Shown in pieces: positions 34,101 through 49,100 of a DNA stretch of 64,000 bases. A program made the translations under genes and the position numbers. Below the pieces are notes generated by a model that was not told the DNA's origin, did no database searches, and saw nothing but the letters and a program-made list of their open reading frames with translations. The stretch comes from Apoda limacodes. Its lineage: Eukaryota; Arthropoda; Insecta; Lepidoptera; Limacodidae. The stretch spans positions 23,335,901-23,399,900 of the forward strand of contig OX291549.1 of the NCBI GenBank assembly GCA_946406115.1, written 5' to 3'. The stretch's first letter is position 1; each line of letters starts with the position of its first letter.

Positions 34101-37100
34101 GTACACGTTTATTTAGTAACTTAAGTTGCATAAGCGCTAAGTAATGAGTAATGACAAGTGCAATATACTCTTGTAACGCCATCCGCAAGTATGTGGCAGA
34201 AAATGTGGCTTTTAACAGCTTTTAGCTTCCGTAATACGAAAGTTAAGACTTTAGCTTAACAATAGAATAAGCAATAAAAATTACCCAACGTATTGTTATT
34301 AAAAAAAGGTGGGTGCCTATTTTAAATATGTTAATATTATTGTCAATATTTTGTAACTTAGCCACGAAATAGTCTTGGTAACTAAGCCACAAAAAATATG
34401 GGATATTATATGTCGTGTTGTCAAAAAAATCACACACACACACAATAAAAATCTGGAAAAGAAGCTGAACCTAATAAGGTGATAAGTAAGATGATATTGT
34501 GTATACATACCCTGATCAAACATGATGACCTCCACGGTGGAATGCAGGGGTACATTCTTGACGTGGACACATTCGTCACCAGGACCTGCATCACCGGAGC
34601 ACAGAGAGTGGGGATCTACATCGACCCCCTGCGTCAGCAAAGGGGATGCTGGGTATGTAAACCTATGCCCGTCGGTTTGACCCCAACTTTCTGCAAAATA
34701 AATAATTAGTTATTTGACAAGTGATTTTGAAGTAGATTAATTTTTAGACTAAATAATATTATAAGATTATTTTGTCCAACCCTGACTCTCTAGAATTGGC
34801 AAAAGGGTGTATTATTTTGTCTTTGTTCTTTAATTTTACCGTATATTACTATAAAGCTAGTATTTATGTCTTATGGGACATATATAAAATCACCTTAGTC
34901 CACCTAGTGATGGGCTCACCTCCTATCTCACAGGACTCAAGTGGTTGGTCAAAAGAGGCTGTCCTTTACATTATTATGTGGGTGTGTGACCAGCCACTAC
35001 TTAACCCCTTCGGGAAAAAAATACTGACCATATACATACAATATTTTTTACATTAGTTTTGCTTAGAATCAATGACACGTTTGATAATCGAGTCTGAAGT
35101 GGAGTTAGCATGGTACCAAATGGTACTGTCCGAATGATGGCTTGCCTTCTTAAAAAAAATCCTAGGACCCGATTGCAGCGCCACCTACCGGGTCAATCTA
35201 ACCTTGTGAATCAAAACTATCTAGGGAACCACTCAAATACACACAAAAAGCAGGAGAAGTTCAGTAACATTTATACGTACAGTCTAGTACGTATAATATA
35301 CATGTATTTACCAAAAACGAGTATGTATATTTATGTGATTTGTTACGGTTGTCATAATTTTTAGTAAGTAAATAAGTTTGGAACCATATGACACAGTGTT
35401 TAATGTCCAAAAAAAAATTCCGCTTGTATAGAAGTAACACACATTTGGGTGTATGCACTCATTATTTCTTTTTGTATAGTTAGTAATCAATCACGAATAA
35501 CTCGATATTTTATGAAGTGTCCAAACTGCGTAATATTTTCCGAGGCAAAAAATATGAACTCAACCCGTTAACGTAAAAAGGAAAATGTGTGTTAAGCCAT
35601 TGAATTCTAATCTGATTTGTACTCTGCAACAATAGATTGTATATGAAGAAACCGTTGTTCTTGGTGAATTGATAATTTCGTCAAATAACGAAAAGAAGCG
35701 ACACTGACACATTTGTGCTCTAAAAATCGCTCATGGCTGTGTGTGCGTGTTGTGCGAAACGCGCCCCGTAGGCAACGGCCCCACCCTAGTGGGGCCCTGC
35801 TAAAATCGGACGCGCCGCGCCACATGGTTGAATTTTGCAAAGACACGCTTGCTGCAGCTTCGTCAATGCCTGACCTCACACGTACACGGACTGTCACCGG
35901 TATGACAAGATGGTGATTATAAATCAGTCTGCTTTTGGTTTGCAACCTAGATTCAACTTATTACGGCATCACGTAAGTCTAGAAGGCCTTGCATCCTAGA
36001 TTCAACTTATTACGGCATCACGTAAGTCTAGAAGGCCTGGGACCGGTTAAACTCAAGTTTTTATGTCGGATGTACCCGACTAGTTTCGAAACCGATCAGG
36101 GCTCTTATTAAGGTTGTGTTACAAGATCACAGGACTATGAGACTGAATTCCCAAGCACGCAATAAACCGGAATAATCACACAAGTTAAACCGGTTATTCA
36201 CCAATGTAAATAAATTTGTTATTAGGTATTAATTTTTTTCTATATTTTACAGTTCAAGTAGTGAGTAAAGTTGCAGGTAAAAACTAGCTCGAACAAAATT
36301 ACTCGAAAGCATTGCTCATGTTGACTGGTACGAGTGAAAGTTCCAGACTGGCTATAAAATATTTATCGACAATGAATTTTAACAGTTATTTCTTTTGCTA
36401 CGATGATAGATGATAATGTAATATATATTAAACTCATGCAAGTATACAAGTATACTTTCATAGACGCTATTTTTAACCGTGTTCAGTAAAAGAAGTAGGT
36501 TTTTCAGTCGTCGGCATGTTTGTTTTTTTATGCATTTTAGTTGTTTGTAAACAAATTCGATTTTTGCATATATGGGAAGGGCTACCACCAGAATAGTCCC
36601 ATTAAAATTTTATAAAGATCAAACCACGAAATCCCGAGTAACGCTAGATCCTTATTCTTATCAGTCTCATACGTCCCGTCATACGTCAGTACGCATTGCG
36701 TCTTTTTTTGACATATGCATGTTTTTTTTTCACCGCTAACCCAGTTTTGTGAATAATCAATATATTTGAGAAATTAAGAAAAAGACTCATTGGCACACGC
36801 GTAGCTCGAACCTCCGCTACTCTGGACGCAAGGTGAAATCGAAACCCCTGGACTACCACCGACTTAAGGCTAGCAAATTTTTTAATTCCACAATTTTTTA
36901 TATGTGTCTACCTAAAATCTAGATAATCTACATCAGTTAATACGTATGTTGAGTATTACGTATAAAACTGATTTTGACAGTTACGTTTTTAGAGTTCGGT
37001 AGCTAAAACTGAACTCCTATTGTATCGTTATTTAGTTCACACCACCCTAGCAGTTCTGTCTTTTTAAACTTGAAAGGACAAAGGACAAAAACTTTATTGA

Positions 37101-40100
37101 TAAGATATAATGAACTACATAGTCTTTTCTTCTTTTTGTTTTAGTGCAAGTTTTATTTGAAATAGTCATAAAATGTAACACAAGATATGTCTACGTCTAC
37201 ACTAGCTGTTAGGTTTATTTTTGCATTAACGCAAATAAATCAATTAATTTGTTACGTTTTAGGACATTTGCAAGTTTTTAGGTAATTCAACTTTGTAATA
37301 ATTTGGATAAAAATTATGTTATTATATTGAACAGTTTAGTCAGTTCATTTATTAAGTTTTCTTATTATCTTGAGCGTCAGCTACAAGAAATACTGAAATC
37401 GCCTATTTTTAACGTACTTGATGTGAACCCTATTTTTAACGTACCATTTACAATTGATGTGAACCAAACCAATTTTTAAAATTCCTTTTAAGTTTCGCAT
37501 TTAACGGGTTTTTTTATTATTATTTCCTTTATTTATACACAAAGATTTTTAAATGTTTCACCAAATTTCAACTTTCAACCTACACGGGAAATGCTCGATG
37601 AATTTGATGAGAAGGTAAGTGATTTAAAAGCTACCTTTTCGCATCGGTATAACACAAAGATTTGTTTGTTTTTCAATTTATTTAGCAACTTGATCTCTTA
37701 TATTTTTTTAAGAGTCCTACCTTGAAAGACACTTGATTATAAAATCGGCCAAGTGCGAATCGGACTATCGCAAGAAGGGTTTCCGTCCCATTATCTATAA
37801 AATGTCAAAAAAATCACGTTTGTTGTATGGGAGCCCCCTTAATTTTTTTTTTATTAATTTAATTATTTATCTTTAAAGTGACTATATATAAAAAAGTCTA
37901 GAATCTTTTCAGTGTCTACCTGTGCCATTATCAATATGGAGCAAAATCGAGCAAAAAAATCACGTTTGTTGTATGGTAGCCCTCTTAAATATTTATTTTA
38001 TTCTATTTTTTAGTATTTGGTTATAGCGGCAACAGAAATACATCTTCTGTGAAAACTTCAACTTTAACTGTCTACTAACATGAGATACAGCCTGGTGACA
38101 GACGGACGGACGAACGGACGGACAGCGAAGTCTTAGTAATAGGGTTCCGCTAATTACTTTTCTAAAAAACGTGTTGAAATATTTCATTTAAAGAAATATA
38201 CGGCGTTATTTATTTACCGGTGTCTTAAATTGGTCCCTTATTAAGCCTTGAACATTAATAAATGTATAGAGGAATTGCCGCATCACATTCTATATGTCAA
38301 GTAAACCGAGTGTTGTGTTCTATATGTCAACTTATACTTATATGTCATATACAGGTGTTCTAAATTGACGGAAAATACTTATGTGTAGAGTTTCATATTA
38401 AAGTAAACCTCCATACTTAAAACTGATAGATAAAATACCACCAAAACAAAATAATAGCGGTACTATTATATTATATACATTGCGTCACCATCTACTTCAA
38501 AGGAAGAAAAAATCACGTCGGAATGTGAGTTATGAAATACATAAAGAGCGTTTATAAGCAGTGTTTTGCAAGGCGACGTTGTCCGTACCTAAATATTTCT
38601 TGCGGTTGATACACAGCATATTAACTCTACCACTAATTTGACTTCACTTTCCTTCATAAGTTGACTGATTCAATTCTTCGCGTCATTATGTCATATTCTG
38701 AGTTGCGTAACTAAACAGGATATTACAGAAAGAGCTAAGGATTAAATACTCTACCTATTTGAATGTCCATGCAATTAGACATCTAATTTCTTTTTATTTG
38801 ATTTTTTGTTCAAAAAGAAATCTGAATTACTGCTATTTTTTTTTAAGAGGCACTAACCTATTAAATTGTTTGTGACGACAGATATTGGATTTGGTGTAAA
38901 TCCCTTATCTAAAACTTGAATACAAAATATTCAAAAATGCTATGAGAGACCTCGGACCTTATTGGGAACAGCCTCGAGCTATTCCGGACTCCGCAATTCA
39001 ACGTACGACCCGGACAGTAACAGTCAATATGTCAGCCACGGTCGCTGGCCTAGTGACCTTCTAATGTATCTTACACATAGATAGTGTGCCATTGATAGTC
39101 AGGAGGAGGCATTGGCATGTAGCCTAGACATAGCGAAGGCGTTCGATCGGGTCTGGCACCGGGGTCTTCTATCGAAGTTGCCAGCTTACAGAGTGCCCGA
39201 GGGTTTGTGCAAATGGGTGGCCAGCTCTTTGTCCGGCAAACGCATACGAGCCGTAGTTGACGGTAGTTGCTCTGATGGCATGGACGTTAATGCTGATGGT
39301 GTCCCGTAAGGCTCTGTGCTGTCTGCTACGCTGTTTTTACTGCATATCAATGACATGTTGGACATCAACAATATACATTGCTATGAAGAGACAGTACTGG
39401 AGACGCTTATTATACGGCTCGTGCAAATATCCTTTGTTCCGTTGTGGAGGTAAACCGCGGTGAACTTGTGTCTTAAATCAAGACCACTCTGTCCTAGGTC
39501 TCACACGGGGGCGGGAAAACTCGGTCCGATTCAACCCTACAAAGACACAAGTCTACGCGTTCACCGCTAAGAAAATCCTATTTACTGTGGTCCAACAATT
39601 CCAGAACACTTCCCTCTCGATCTCCAAGAGCTTTGGGATCCATGGTGTTGGCATCTATGGCGATGTTCAGTTCCAAGATAATTTGCAAGGCAAGGTGAAG
39701 CTGGCGTTCAAAAGACTTGGTGTACTTAACAGAGCGAAGCAGTACTTCACGTCGGGGCAGAGGTTGCTGGTATACAAGTCGCAAGTTCGGCCCCATACGG
39801 AGAACTGCTGCCATCTCTGGGCGGGTGCACCCGGATACCAGCTTGGCGATTTTAACTCGGCACTTAAGCACTTAAGTCTGAGGAGAGACTTTGTCTCCCT
39901 GTGTGTGTTCTACCGCTTGTACAATGATATGGGGATGTGTTCCGAATATTTGTTCAAAATTATGCCCACGGCTACTTTCTACCATCGCACAGCTGATCAT
40001 CGGCAGGGAATTCATTCTCACACTTTAGAACCGAAATGGTCGCGTACAGTGCGGTTTAAAAGAAACTTTCTCCTGAGAACGCTTGGGTTTTGGAATGAGC

Positions 40101-43100
40101 TGCCTGCCAAGGTTTTCTTCAAGGACTACAGTATGGGGTTCTTCAAGAACGAAGTTATTAGATTTTTGAAGGGTCGGCAACGCGCGAGTTATACCCCTGG
40201 TGTTGCAAGCATCCATGGGCTACAGTGACCGCTTACCATCAGGCGCACCGTAAGTTGGTTTGCCACCTTAGTGGTATAAAAAAATGCATTCAGAAATTTC
40301 GAGAGGTAAGTCAGATTCTATACATTTTTGTCTCAAATTCCAGAGTCCGAATAGCTCGAGACAATTCCCAATAATGTCCCTTTCCAGTTTACCACATACG
40401 AGTATTTATTACAGCTGGGTAAATCTCGATACACGATTTCAATTCCTGTGTAATTGCCATAATCATCTTAAACATATCTAGTATTATTAACTCTTCAACA
40501 CCAAATGCAAATTTAATGTGTATTTAAAAGTTTTGGGTTTCTATACGGAATAAATTAGAATTTACATTTTTAAATCACTTTTTTCTCTAAAATTCACAAG
40601 TACCCAGTATATTTTTCTCTTTATTTATCTTATTAAGCTATTTAAACACATTATTAAGTAATTTCCAGATACTCAATTTACAAAACTATCTTTACTTTTT
40701 AACTTTTAGTTAATGACCTACTAATTGCTTTTGGTTGTCGAACGTTGCATTTATTTAGTCGCGAGCAAAACCAAAGAACACCGAAGACGAGATAATACGC
40801 GTAGTACATACCTCTATTGTCATAAATACTTAAATGTTGCTTAAGTTCAATCTTGACATTTGGCTCTATACTTTAAATGCTATAACGACACTAAAAGGCC
40901 TTACATTTAAAGACATATTAATACAGAAATAAAAAAATATGGTCTACTTGCCTCATTGCAAAATGTTTACGACAGTTAGATTGCGTGCATGAGCAACCTA
41001 GAGGTTCATGTACTATAATGTATGGATAAATACAACAGGGTATAGATAAAAGAATAAGAAAGGCGACTAGAAGAAACGAGAGGCAAAACGAGTCCCTTTA
41101 AATACTTAAATGATGCCCAGTAAGCAGCGGTGTTGACAGCCCTGGTCGGAGCGTATCGCAGGTCGCGCTTAGAGAAGGTGGACAGGCATGTGGGTCATAT
41201 CAGCAGGTGCGCCATGGATTGTGGAGCTGTGTTGCAGGCGCATTGAGTGGTACTGGAGCAGTCCCCATCTGGCCATGTTCTGCTTATAGACTATAGACCT
41301 GCGCTTATTTACCGCCTTCCATATGGGCCTTATACAGAACTGTGTGGCCGGGCGGCAGTTCTTTGACACAGATGTCCTGCGGAGGGCACTGGTTTTGCCA
41401 CAGCGCTCTTTGGAAGAGTAGGCTAATAGGGGGCTGGGTTCCGCATATATCTCTCAAGGCTGCGGTGATTGTGCAATGGGCTACGCATCAACGTTAGGTT
41501 TATGCATCTGTACCGAATTTCAGCTTAATCAGATGGTAAAACGTGAGTTACATTGCTAAGCTACATATTTACCTACAAATCTTGTAATAAAATAAACGAT
41601 TGTAAACAAAATCTTTTGGCTCAAGTTCTGTGTCAATATTAAAGGTACTAATTGCCTTGTGACAATATTAAAAAAACAGAAGACTTGCAACTTTTTAGTA
41701 TGTCCTCTACGCTTTATAATGATAACCGCCTATATTCTTATTTTCTGTTTGTTTTCTTACTGTTGTATATACTAATTGTGCAATAAGTAATGGCATTACT
41801 GCTTAATTATACTTATAAGTTGCATTAAACAAGTCGAAGTTTGACAAACTAAAACCCGAGTACACAACCTATAACAACCAAATATAATAATAAAATTAAC
41901 TTATCGAGTTGATACAAATAAAGCAGCGTACAACAGCTATTTTTGAAATGTGCTAATTAAGCCCTTTCATTTTATAACCCACACGGCACATTTTAAAGGT
42001 TTTTTTTAATACAAAATTTTATGTCTTCAAGAGTAGGGACGCCATATTGATCTTAGTGTGACTTCACATATCCTATACATACTATAAGACGCCTCTAACT
42101 ATACCTTATTTGTCAAATTATTATGGTTAGTTTAGTAGGTAGATATGAGGGACTTACATACACACCAGCTAAAACAATATACCCTGATCCTTTTGGCATC
42201 GCCTTAGTCAAGTGTAAAAAGAGCACTGTAGCGCAATTAAATTAAATGTCAATGTTTTCGGGTAAGCTTGAATATTGCAACACTATACATATAAATTTGC
42301 AATAATAAATTTAAATAAACCTTGGATAAACCTCCACTGGATATAAAGTTCATTCAACCAAAATCAATAAACTTAAGAACTTAAAAAATTTACATTTAAA
42401 ACATCGTTAATTTACAATAAAAACGGCCAAGTGTGTGTTTTACACTATAATATAATAAACAATTTCCCTATGAAGGGTAATTAGGCAAATAGCCCTTAGT
42501 AGAATTGAATTTTAAGTGAGTAAATCAAGTACAGAGAATAAATAATAAAACATGTGAATTCTTCATTATAATTTCAAGGTTTAATATCAGCAAAAACAAA
42601 ATATTCTCAATAGAAAAAAATCACAAAGTCACTACTATTTTTATCTAATTTTTTATTTATAATTACAATGCTTCATATAATTTTAGCTGAAATTTTAATA
42701 ATCATATAGGGCTGTTATTAGCAAAGTTTAAATATTAAATATATAATATTCGAGTTATATTTTTCGCTACGTTAATATTCCGCGTTGTTTGCAAAATATG
42801 TCTAGTTTTTTATATATTGACACACTTTACTACTGCAAGTTTGTTATATATTTTTTTCAGTAGTTTAGAATGCACAGTCTAAGTTCATTCAAAAATTAAT
42901 AGCTTCATTTACAAATAATTAAAAGAATATAGCACCTAAGAAACCTGAAAATATTTATACCAGGACCTTCCATTTTTAAAGAGTTACTTATCTAGCTAAC
43001 AAGTGAGAGCTAAGTTAGTGGTGTGTTTTTATTTTAATTTTATCAGAATAATAAATTTCTGCACAAAAAATGCCTTACAATGATACTTTTGCGGTAACAT

Positions 43101-46100
43101 AACTATTTCGTAGACTTGGCTGTTTATGACATTTCACTCCATTTTGTAGACAAGTCATCTTAATTGAGACTTAGCACGTTTTTTACAGAACGATTTCGTT
43201 GGGATTGATTAAACTACATACAATGTAACCTTTCGTAATTGTAATTATGTTGATTATTGCAACTTACCACTTTCTGTAGCACCAAAAGTAGACCGTGGTA
43301 CTTGTGACCCACTTCAACCAACATACATTCAATAAAGTCTCTTTGCATTGTGTTCACGGCCGGTTTATGTCATCATAACGAGTACCAACAACGTACAAAG
43401 TGTGCCGCAGCTACTGATGTTACATCAGCAATGTAAAAGGTACAACAGTTCACAGCACTTTGAGAATTTTGTGACAATATCATGTTTATGTTGATCGCAT
43501 TCTGATCAAGCGGAAGCGGATTTTTAACCCTCGGAAAGCAATTTGGAAAATATTAAAATTTATTATTTATTTTTTTGAATTTTTGAATATTGCAATGTGA
43601 GACGGCTCCTTAAACTTCAGATTTTTATGAGACTTATGTGGAACTGTACTGTACCCTGCTGTTTCTGTTTACTGGTGTTATTTAAGTGTATTTAAAAATT
43701 CAAAAAAAATATTAAATTTTAATATTTTCCAAATTGTTTTCAGGGGGTTAAAAATGAGGATATAAACTATCATTTAAGGTATATATTAGAGAAATATACT
43801 GAGCCGTCTTCTACCTGGAGGGGCCCAAACTTGGTATCTATGGCTTCTTTTTTAACCATGTCGACGAAGGAAATTCCCGAGAGTGGTTTTGCAACTCTTC
43901 AACACTGCATCTGCTGAGATATGTCAGTTTGGTCTCTAATTTTATGGGTGAGGGTTTATATAGCAGAGTGGGCTTTTACAGTTTTAATTTTAAGGGACTG
44001 GTATTGCACTGCTATTTGTGAAGATCCATGAGCCATTTTTCGGCATAATGTATGTATTCTTAATTCTTGTTTCGAGTTCAGCTTGCCCTCTAATGTGATA
44101 GTACACACTTCATTGAGGCACTGCCCAGTTGATGTCATCTAGTTCTGTATTTCCGAGGTCGCTATCATTTCCGGGACCTTAACAACGTCAAGGCGGAAAG
44201 CAGGATCCGGCACTTCGATTGAAGGGACTGGCATCCATTCTTTTGGTGTATTTTTAAATTTTCAGCAATTATTGTTAATTTAAGCACATCACTACACATG
44301 GCATACGTAAAACTTATATTACGTAACTACCGCGTTTGGAAAAAACCAGGTCACAATTAACGAAGTGATTATTTGTTTACTTTAATAATTACAAACCCGT
44401 CCGTTTCGATCAATAGTCCATAATAACTATGATAATATGATTAATCGTATAAACTTATATATATACCTACTTATAATATTGCAACTAAGTAATCCTTAAC
44501 CAAGTTATATAACGTTATAAGTGTCAGGTATGAATAAAAATGTATCGTCTCATCTTAGAAGAACCAACATTATGTATATCGTGAAGGTTTTATTTAAATG
44601 ATTCACTCTAGCCGGTTTTGTGATTCTCATAAATACGTAATTACTTATATTATTGTTTTTTTATTAAAACTAAATGTAAAGGTAGGAAAAATCTTTAATC
44701 GAGACGTACGATTTAAAAGTCAAATAAGAGAAGACCTACATCTTGTTAGTCTTTCCGTTACCTAAGGAACTATCTACATCTAGGCTCATGACCAAGTCAC
44801 ATAATAAGAAATAAAAATAAGGAAGGAAACCCCTGCCCCTGCAGAAAACATTCAGAACTAAACATTAAAAAATATCAAAAGTCAAAGTCAAATTTTCCTA
44901 TTCAAATTAGGATTTTACAAACACTTTTGAATCGTCAAAGTTATGCAATACTATTTTTTGAAAACTCCCACCCTCCCTTCGGTACACAATATTGTTGATT
45001 TCTACCGAGAAGAATCCGGCAAGAAACTCGATAGTTACTCTTAAAAAAAATCATAGAAACTACAAACACAATCAATGTTTTAAATAAGAAATTTAAGCCG
45101 TACAATTTTATATTATTTCCATTTTAATTCGGTTTACGTATGCGTCCTGTAATTGAACATCTTCAGTCCCGTGGATTTTTATCATTTACGTAGTCTGAAA
45201 TATTGTAGTGTGTTTTTTAACAAAGTTGTGGTTTGATAAAATATTTAAATTTATTGATAATTTTTAAATATTATGAGGAGTTTTGTTTGTTTTGCAGACA
45301 TATCCTAGATCCTTATTTATAAATAGCACGAATTGCCCGTTTTTGTAATAATAGAAAAATAAGATACCATGTGCCATTAACTATGGAAATAGCTAAAATA
45401 TACTATTTTTGCAGTGTCGACATCGATCAATTGTCTTATTTTCTTGATTGCATACACAGCGGAGCTATAAGTTTTTTGGCTAGTTTATTAATATGAGGAC
45501 CCCATTTAAGTTTGTCGTCCAGCGTTATGCCAAGAAAGACTGTTGAATTAAAAAGTTCTAACTGCTCGCCATTATTATTAATAATATGTTTGTACCTGAC
45601 TATCATTTGGTAATGTAAATTTAACACATTTGGTTTTTTTCTCATTAAGTAACAAATTTACAATTTTAGAAATGGCATTATTTAATTCATTACAACAGGT
45701 CTGTCGTCTCTTAACTTTCAAAAGTAAAGAGGTGTCATCAGCAAATAATGTCGTGGTTATTTACATGATATGGGAGATCATTTATGTAAATAAGAAATAG
45801 AAAAGGTACTAAAATTGAGCCCTGAGGGACTCCCATAGTGCCTGCTGATATCATATATTTAACTATAAGCAGCCGGAACTCATTTTAAGGTACTAATAGG
45901 TATAGTACGAGCAATCAGTACACTATTTGCACTTGCATTGAAATGAGTCCCGTCTGCAGCTTATAGTTTAATATTTAGTTCTATGTTTTCATTTCTGTTC
46001 AGGTCTTAATGTTTCTGCAGTCAGTTTTTTTTATTTATTTATTTTTATTCACAGCTTTTTAGTGTTATTATGTTTTACAATTTTTTTTTGCACGCGCTAA

Positions 46101-49100
46101 ACTATTTTACTATAAGTATTTTATATTTTCGTACTCGCCTCTTAAAGCCCTTTATATTGGTACCTAACTTGAGGGTCTTGAAAAGAAACCTGGAAATTAA
46201 AGAGCATTAAATCCAGAATTTTGATTATTTAATAATTTTATGTACCCAGTGTCACATGATGGAATATAGCTATCTAAATATAATAATTTTGTACGAAACC
46301 CTAGGTGTGCAAGCCAGATTCGCAATTGGCCGGTTTTTTTTTAGTATGTTTTATGTTTACACTAACGACTATAGGACAAACTAAACTTTGCAGCTCGATA
46401 TATGTCATGGTCCATTCTCTAACTGCAAATGTTAGTTTGTAATTGATTTTTTTATATATTGCTTCTTACCAAACAAGTTCATGATGAGGTCAACGGGATT
46501 AACCTTATGGGATTTAATTTATTGGCAAGTGTTCAAATACACGGCAAAAATAGCTGCATTTTTTATTAAGTTGATCTAGAGGCTTGACTTTTTTATGTGT
46601 GTGAAAGTGCTGAATGCGCTGAATGCGCTGATAGAGGGGCTCAGTAGCCTCCATGTCGGTTGTCATATTGATGGTATATGTCTTAATAATATTAGTTACG
46701 CTGATCACATTTTGCTGAGTGCCTCTGTCTGCGGCCTCGACAGGTTGCTGAGTGTATGCGAGAAATATGCAGCAAGCCATGGCTTAGTATATAATGTTGT
46801 AAAGAGCAAATGTAGACAAGAAGACAAAATGCCCAGGTGCGGTTGCATCTATTAGTCGGAGTGGAACACCGCTACAACGAGTGGACCAATTTAAATATCT
46901 TGGGCATTGGGTGACTTTTGATCTGAGGGACAATAAAGACATCGAAAAGGAGCGTATAGGGTGCTGTCTGTGCGTGCTAACATGATAGCTCGCAGGTTTG
47001 CTCGTTGCTCGAGAGAAATCAAAATAACTTTACATCTTTTTACACAAGCAGCCTTTGGGTTTATTATACGCAACAACAGTTTAGCGCCCTAAGGGTCCAA
47101 TACAACAAAACATTCAGGGTGCTGATGGGGCTGCCCAGACGTTGCAGCGCTTCGTGGATGTTCGCTGAGGCACGTGTAGATTGCTTCTATGCAACTATGA
47201 GTAACTGGTCCACATATCCGGCACGCAGACTGAGTACCAGCACTAACACCATCCTGAAGCTGTTGTCGACAAGGCTGAATTTTCATTATGTGAACCCCTG
47301 TTACGTTCTGATATGAACAAGTATATATGTGTATATGATCCTAATTGGTCGAAATAATAAACATTTTTATTTTTTTATTTAATATAACTTTGTGGGACCG
47401 TGGACCTTAGTATTGGATATCAATTTTAACTTGGTAACACCACGCGTACCACAGAAAAATGGACTGGAGAAACCGACACACAGACAGACAGATGGACATA
47501 CAAGTGATCCTATAAAAGTTTAGCTTTTCCTTTAAAAGTATGTAACCCTTAATATAGTAGTTTAAATATTGTCACACCCAAAGCAGACCATACAAAAAAG
47601 TTGTGTCTGACCGCATATTTTACGATATCGCTCTTTATAGAAATCCGTGGTTATGCGGGGTTGAAAATTTCTAATAACTTCATTCGTAGTTTCTCTTAAC
47701 TTTTACATTATCACTATTGATATCAGGCATCCACTGCTAAACACAGTCCTGCTCCTAAAATATTCAAGACGAACGATACTAAGAAGCTTCTACTAAGAGA
47801 CTTACCGGACCCGCACCAGACAGTTCTTTGACTATGAGCCCATGTATAAAGCAAAGCCCCCTTATTCAACTCGTTATAACTATCCTGATTACAAACGTGT
47901 ACTATATGAATTTTGCAGATGATATTCAAGAAGACAAGAATTCGAAATCATTTTATACATGATATCGCTCGGATGACTGATCTGATAATAGATAGCAAAT
48001 AAGGTTGAGAATTGCCACAAAGTTATAAAGTAAATATCAAATAAAAATTCGTCTAGTAACTTTTGCATCATGCGCGAAAAATACATAGATCTTCTTTTAT
48101 TCTGATTCCTTTTCAAACAAATCTATCAATATACTCGTACCTACAGCCTTTTTATAGTTTCATTAAATAGGCGTTTATGGAAATCTAGGCACTTTTTTTT
48201 ACGACTTACTTAAAATTTTATTTTTTTCTAGTGATTTTTATTACACGTTTCCAAATATCTTGATTAGATCTAAGACTTACCAATTTTAGTTTTTGTAACG
48301 TGCTTCGAATAATTAAATGGTACATAAAATGTGTTTTGTACATCTCCAGTCAGTTCCGACGGAATTTTGTCCGACGCGTGCACTTTGTCTAAACACACCA
48401 CATTGTCAAGTTCACACCGATCACTGTACACTGTTGTAAATTCACGATTTAATACATTATCCGCATCACTACTTTCTACAAGTACTGTAGCTTCTTTATT
48501 CTTATAAACAAGGTCTGCAGCACCTTCTAAATCATCTTGACAAGATTTGTCTGCTATTACTTTCATTTTGTACACACCGGGGGATTTATTAGCCTTAATT
48601 ATAAAGTCTGCTCTTTCACCTTTGCCAAGCTCAATGGAAGAAACGGATTCTGTTTCAATTATATGACCATCTAACATAACCAGGTCAAGAATATGTTCTT
48701 CGATGAAGAATTTCACTGCACAACTTTTAGATCCTCCTACATAAGCCATCCGGAACCTATATCGTGAGCCATATTCAACTGTAAATTTAGATAAAGGTGC
48801 ATCAGGGGACAGTGGTGTCTTTCCTTTACCGTTTATGAGAAGAGATTCTGAGTTAGGAATTTTGGCAATCACACCGGAAAGTGGACCCATTGAATGACCC
48901 CACTCCGAGATAAAGATAGTATGCTCAGTGGCATCTACGTCAAATAAACTACCAATCGGATCAATATTCTGCGCTTGGCGAACTATCAGGGCCCCTGCTA
49001 GGCCATCGGCCGCATCAGCAGCAGAGTGGGCATGGTACATGTGCGTTCCAGCAGCGGATGCTCTGAATTTATACTGGAAGGTTGTATATGCTGGCTGTGG

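Noticed and set aside
35607..35945. 112-codon minus-strand ORF in MCORP intron 3
   Set aside because: It spans a GC-rich repeat with a hairpin, and overlaps another frame on the opposite strand. No domain is seen.
46514..46780. Minus-strand ORF opposite the LINE reverse transcriptase
   Set aside because: It is the antisense shadow of the RT frame at 46595-46855.
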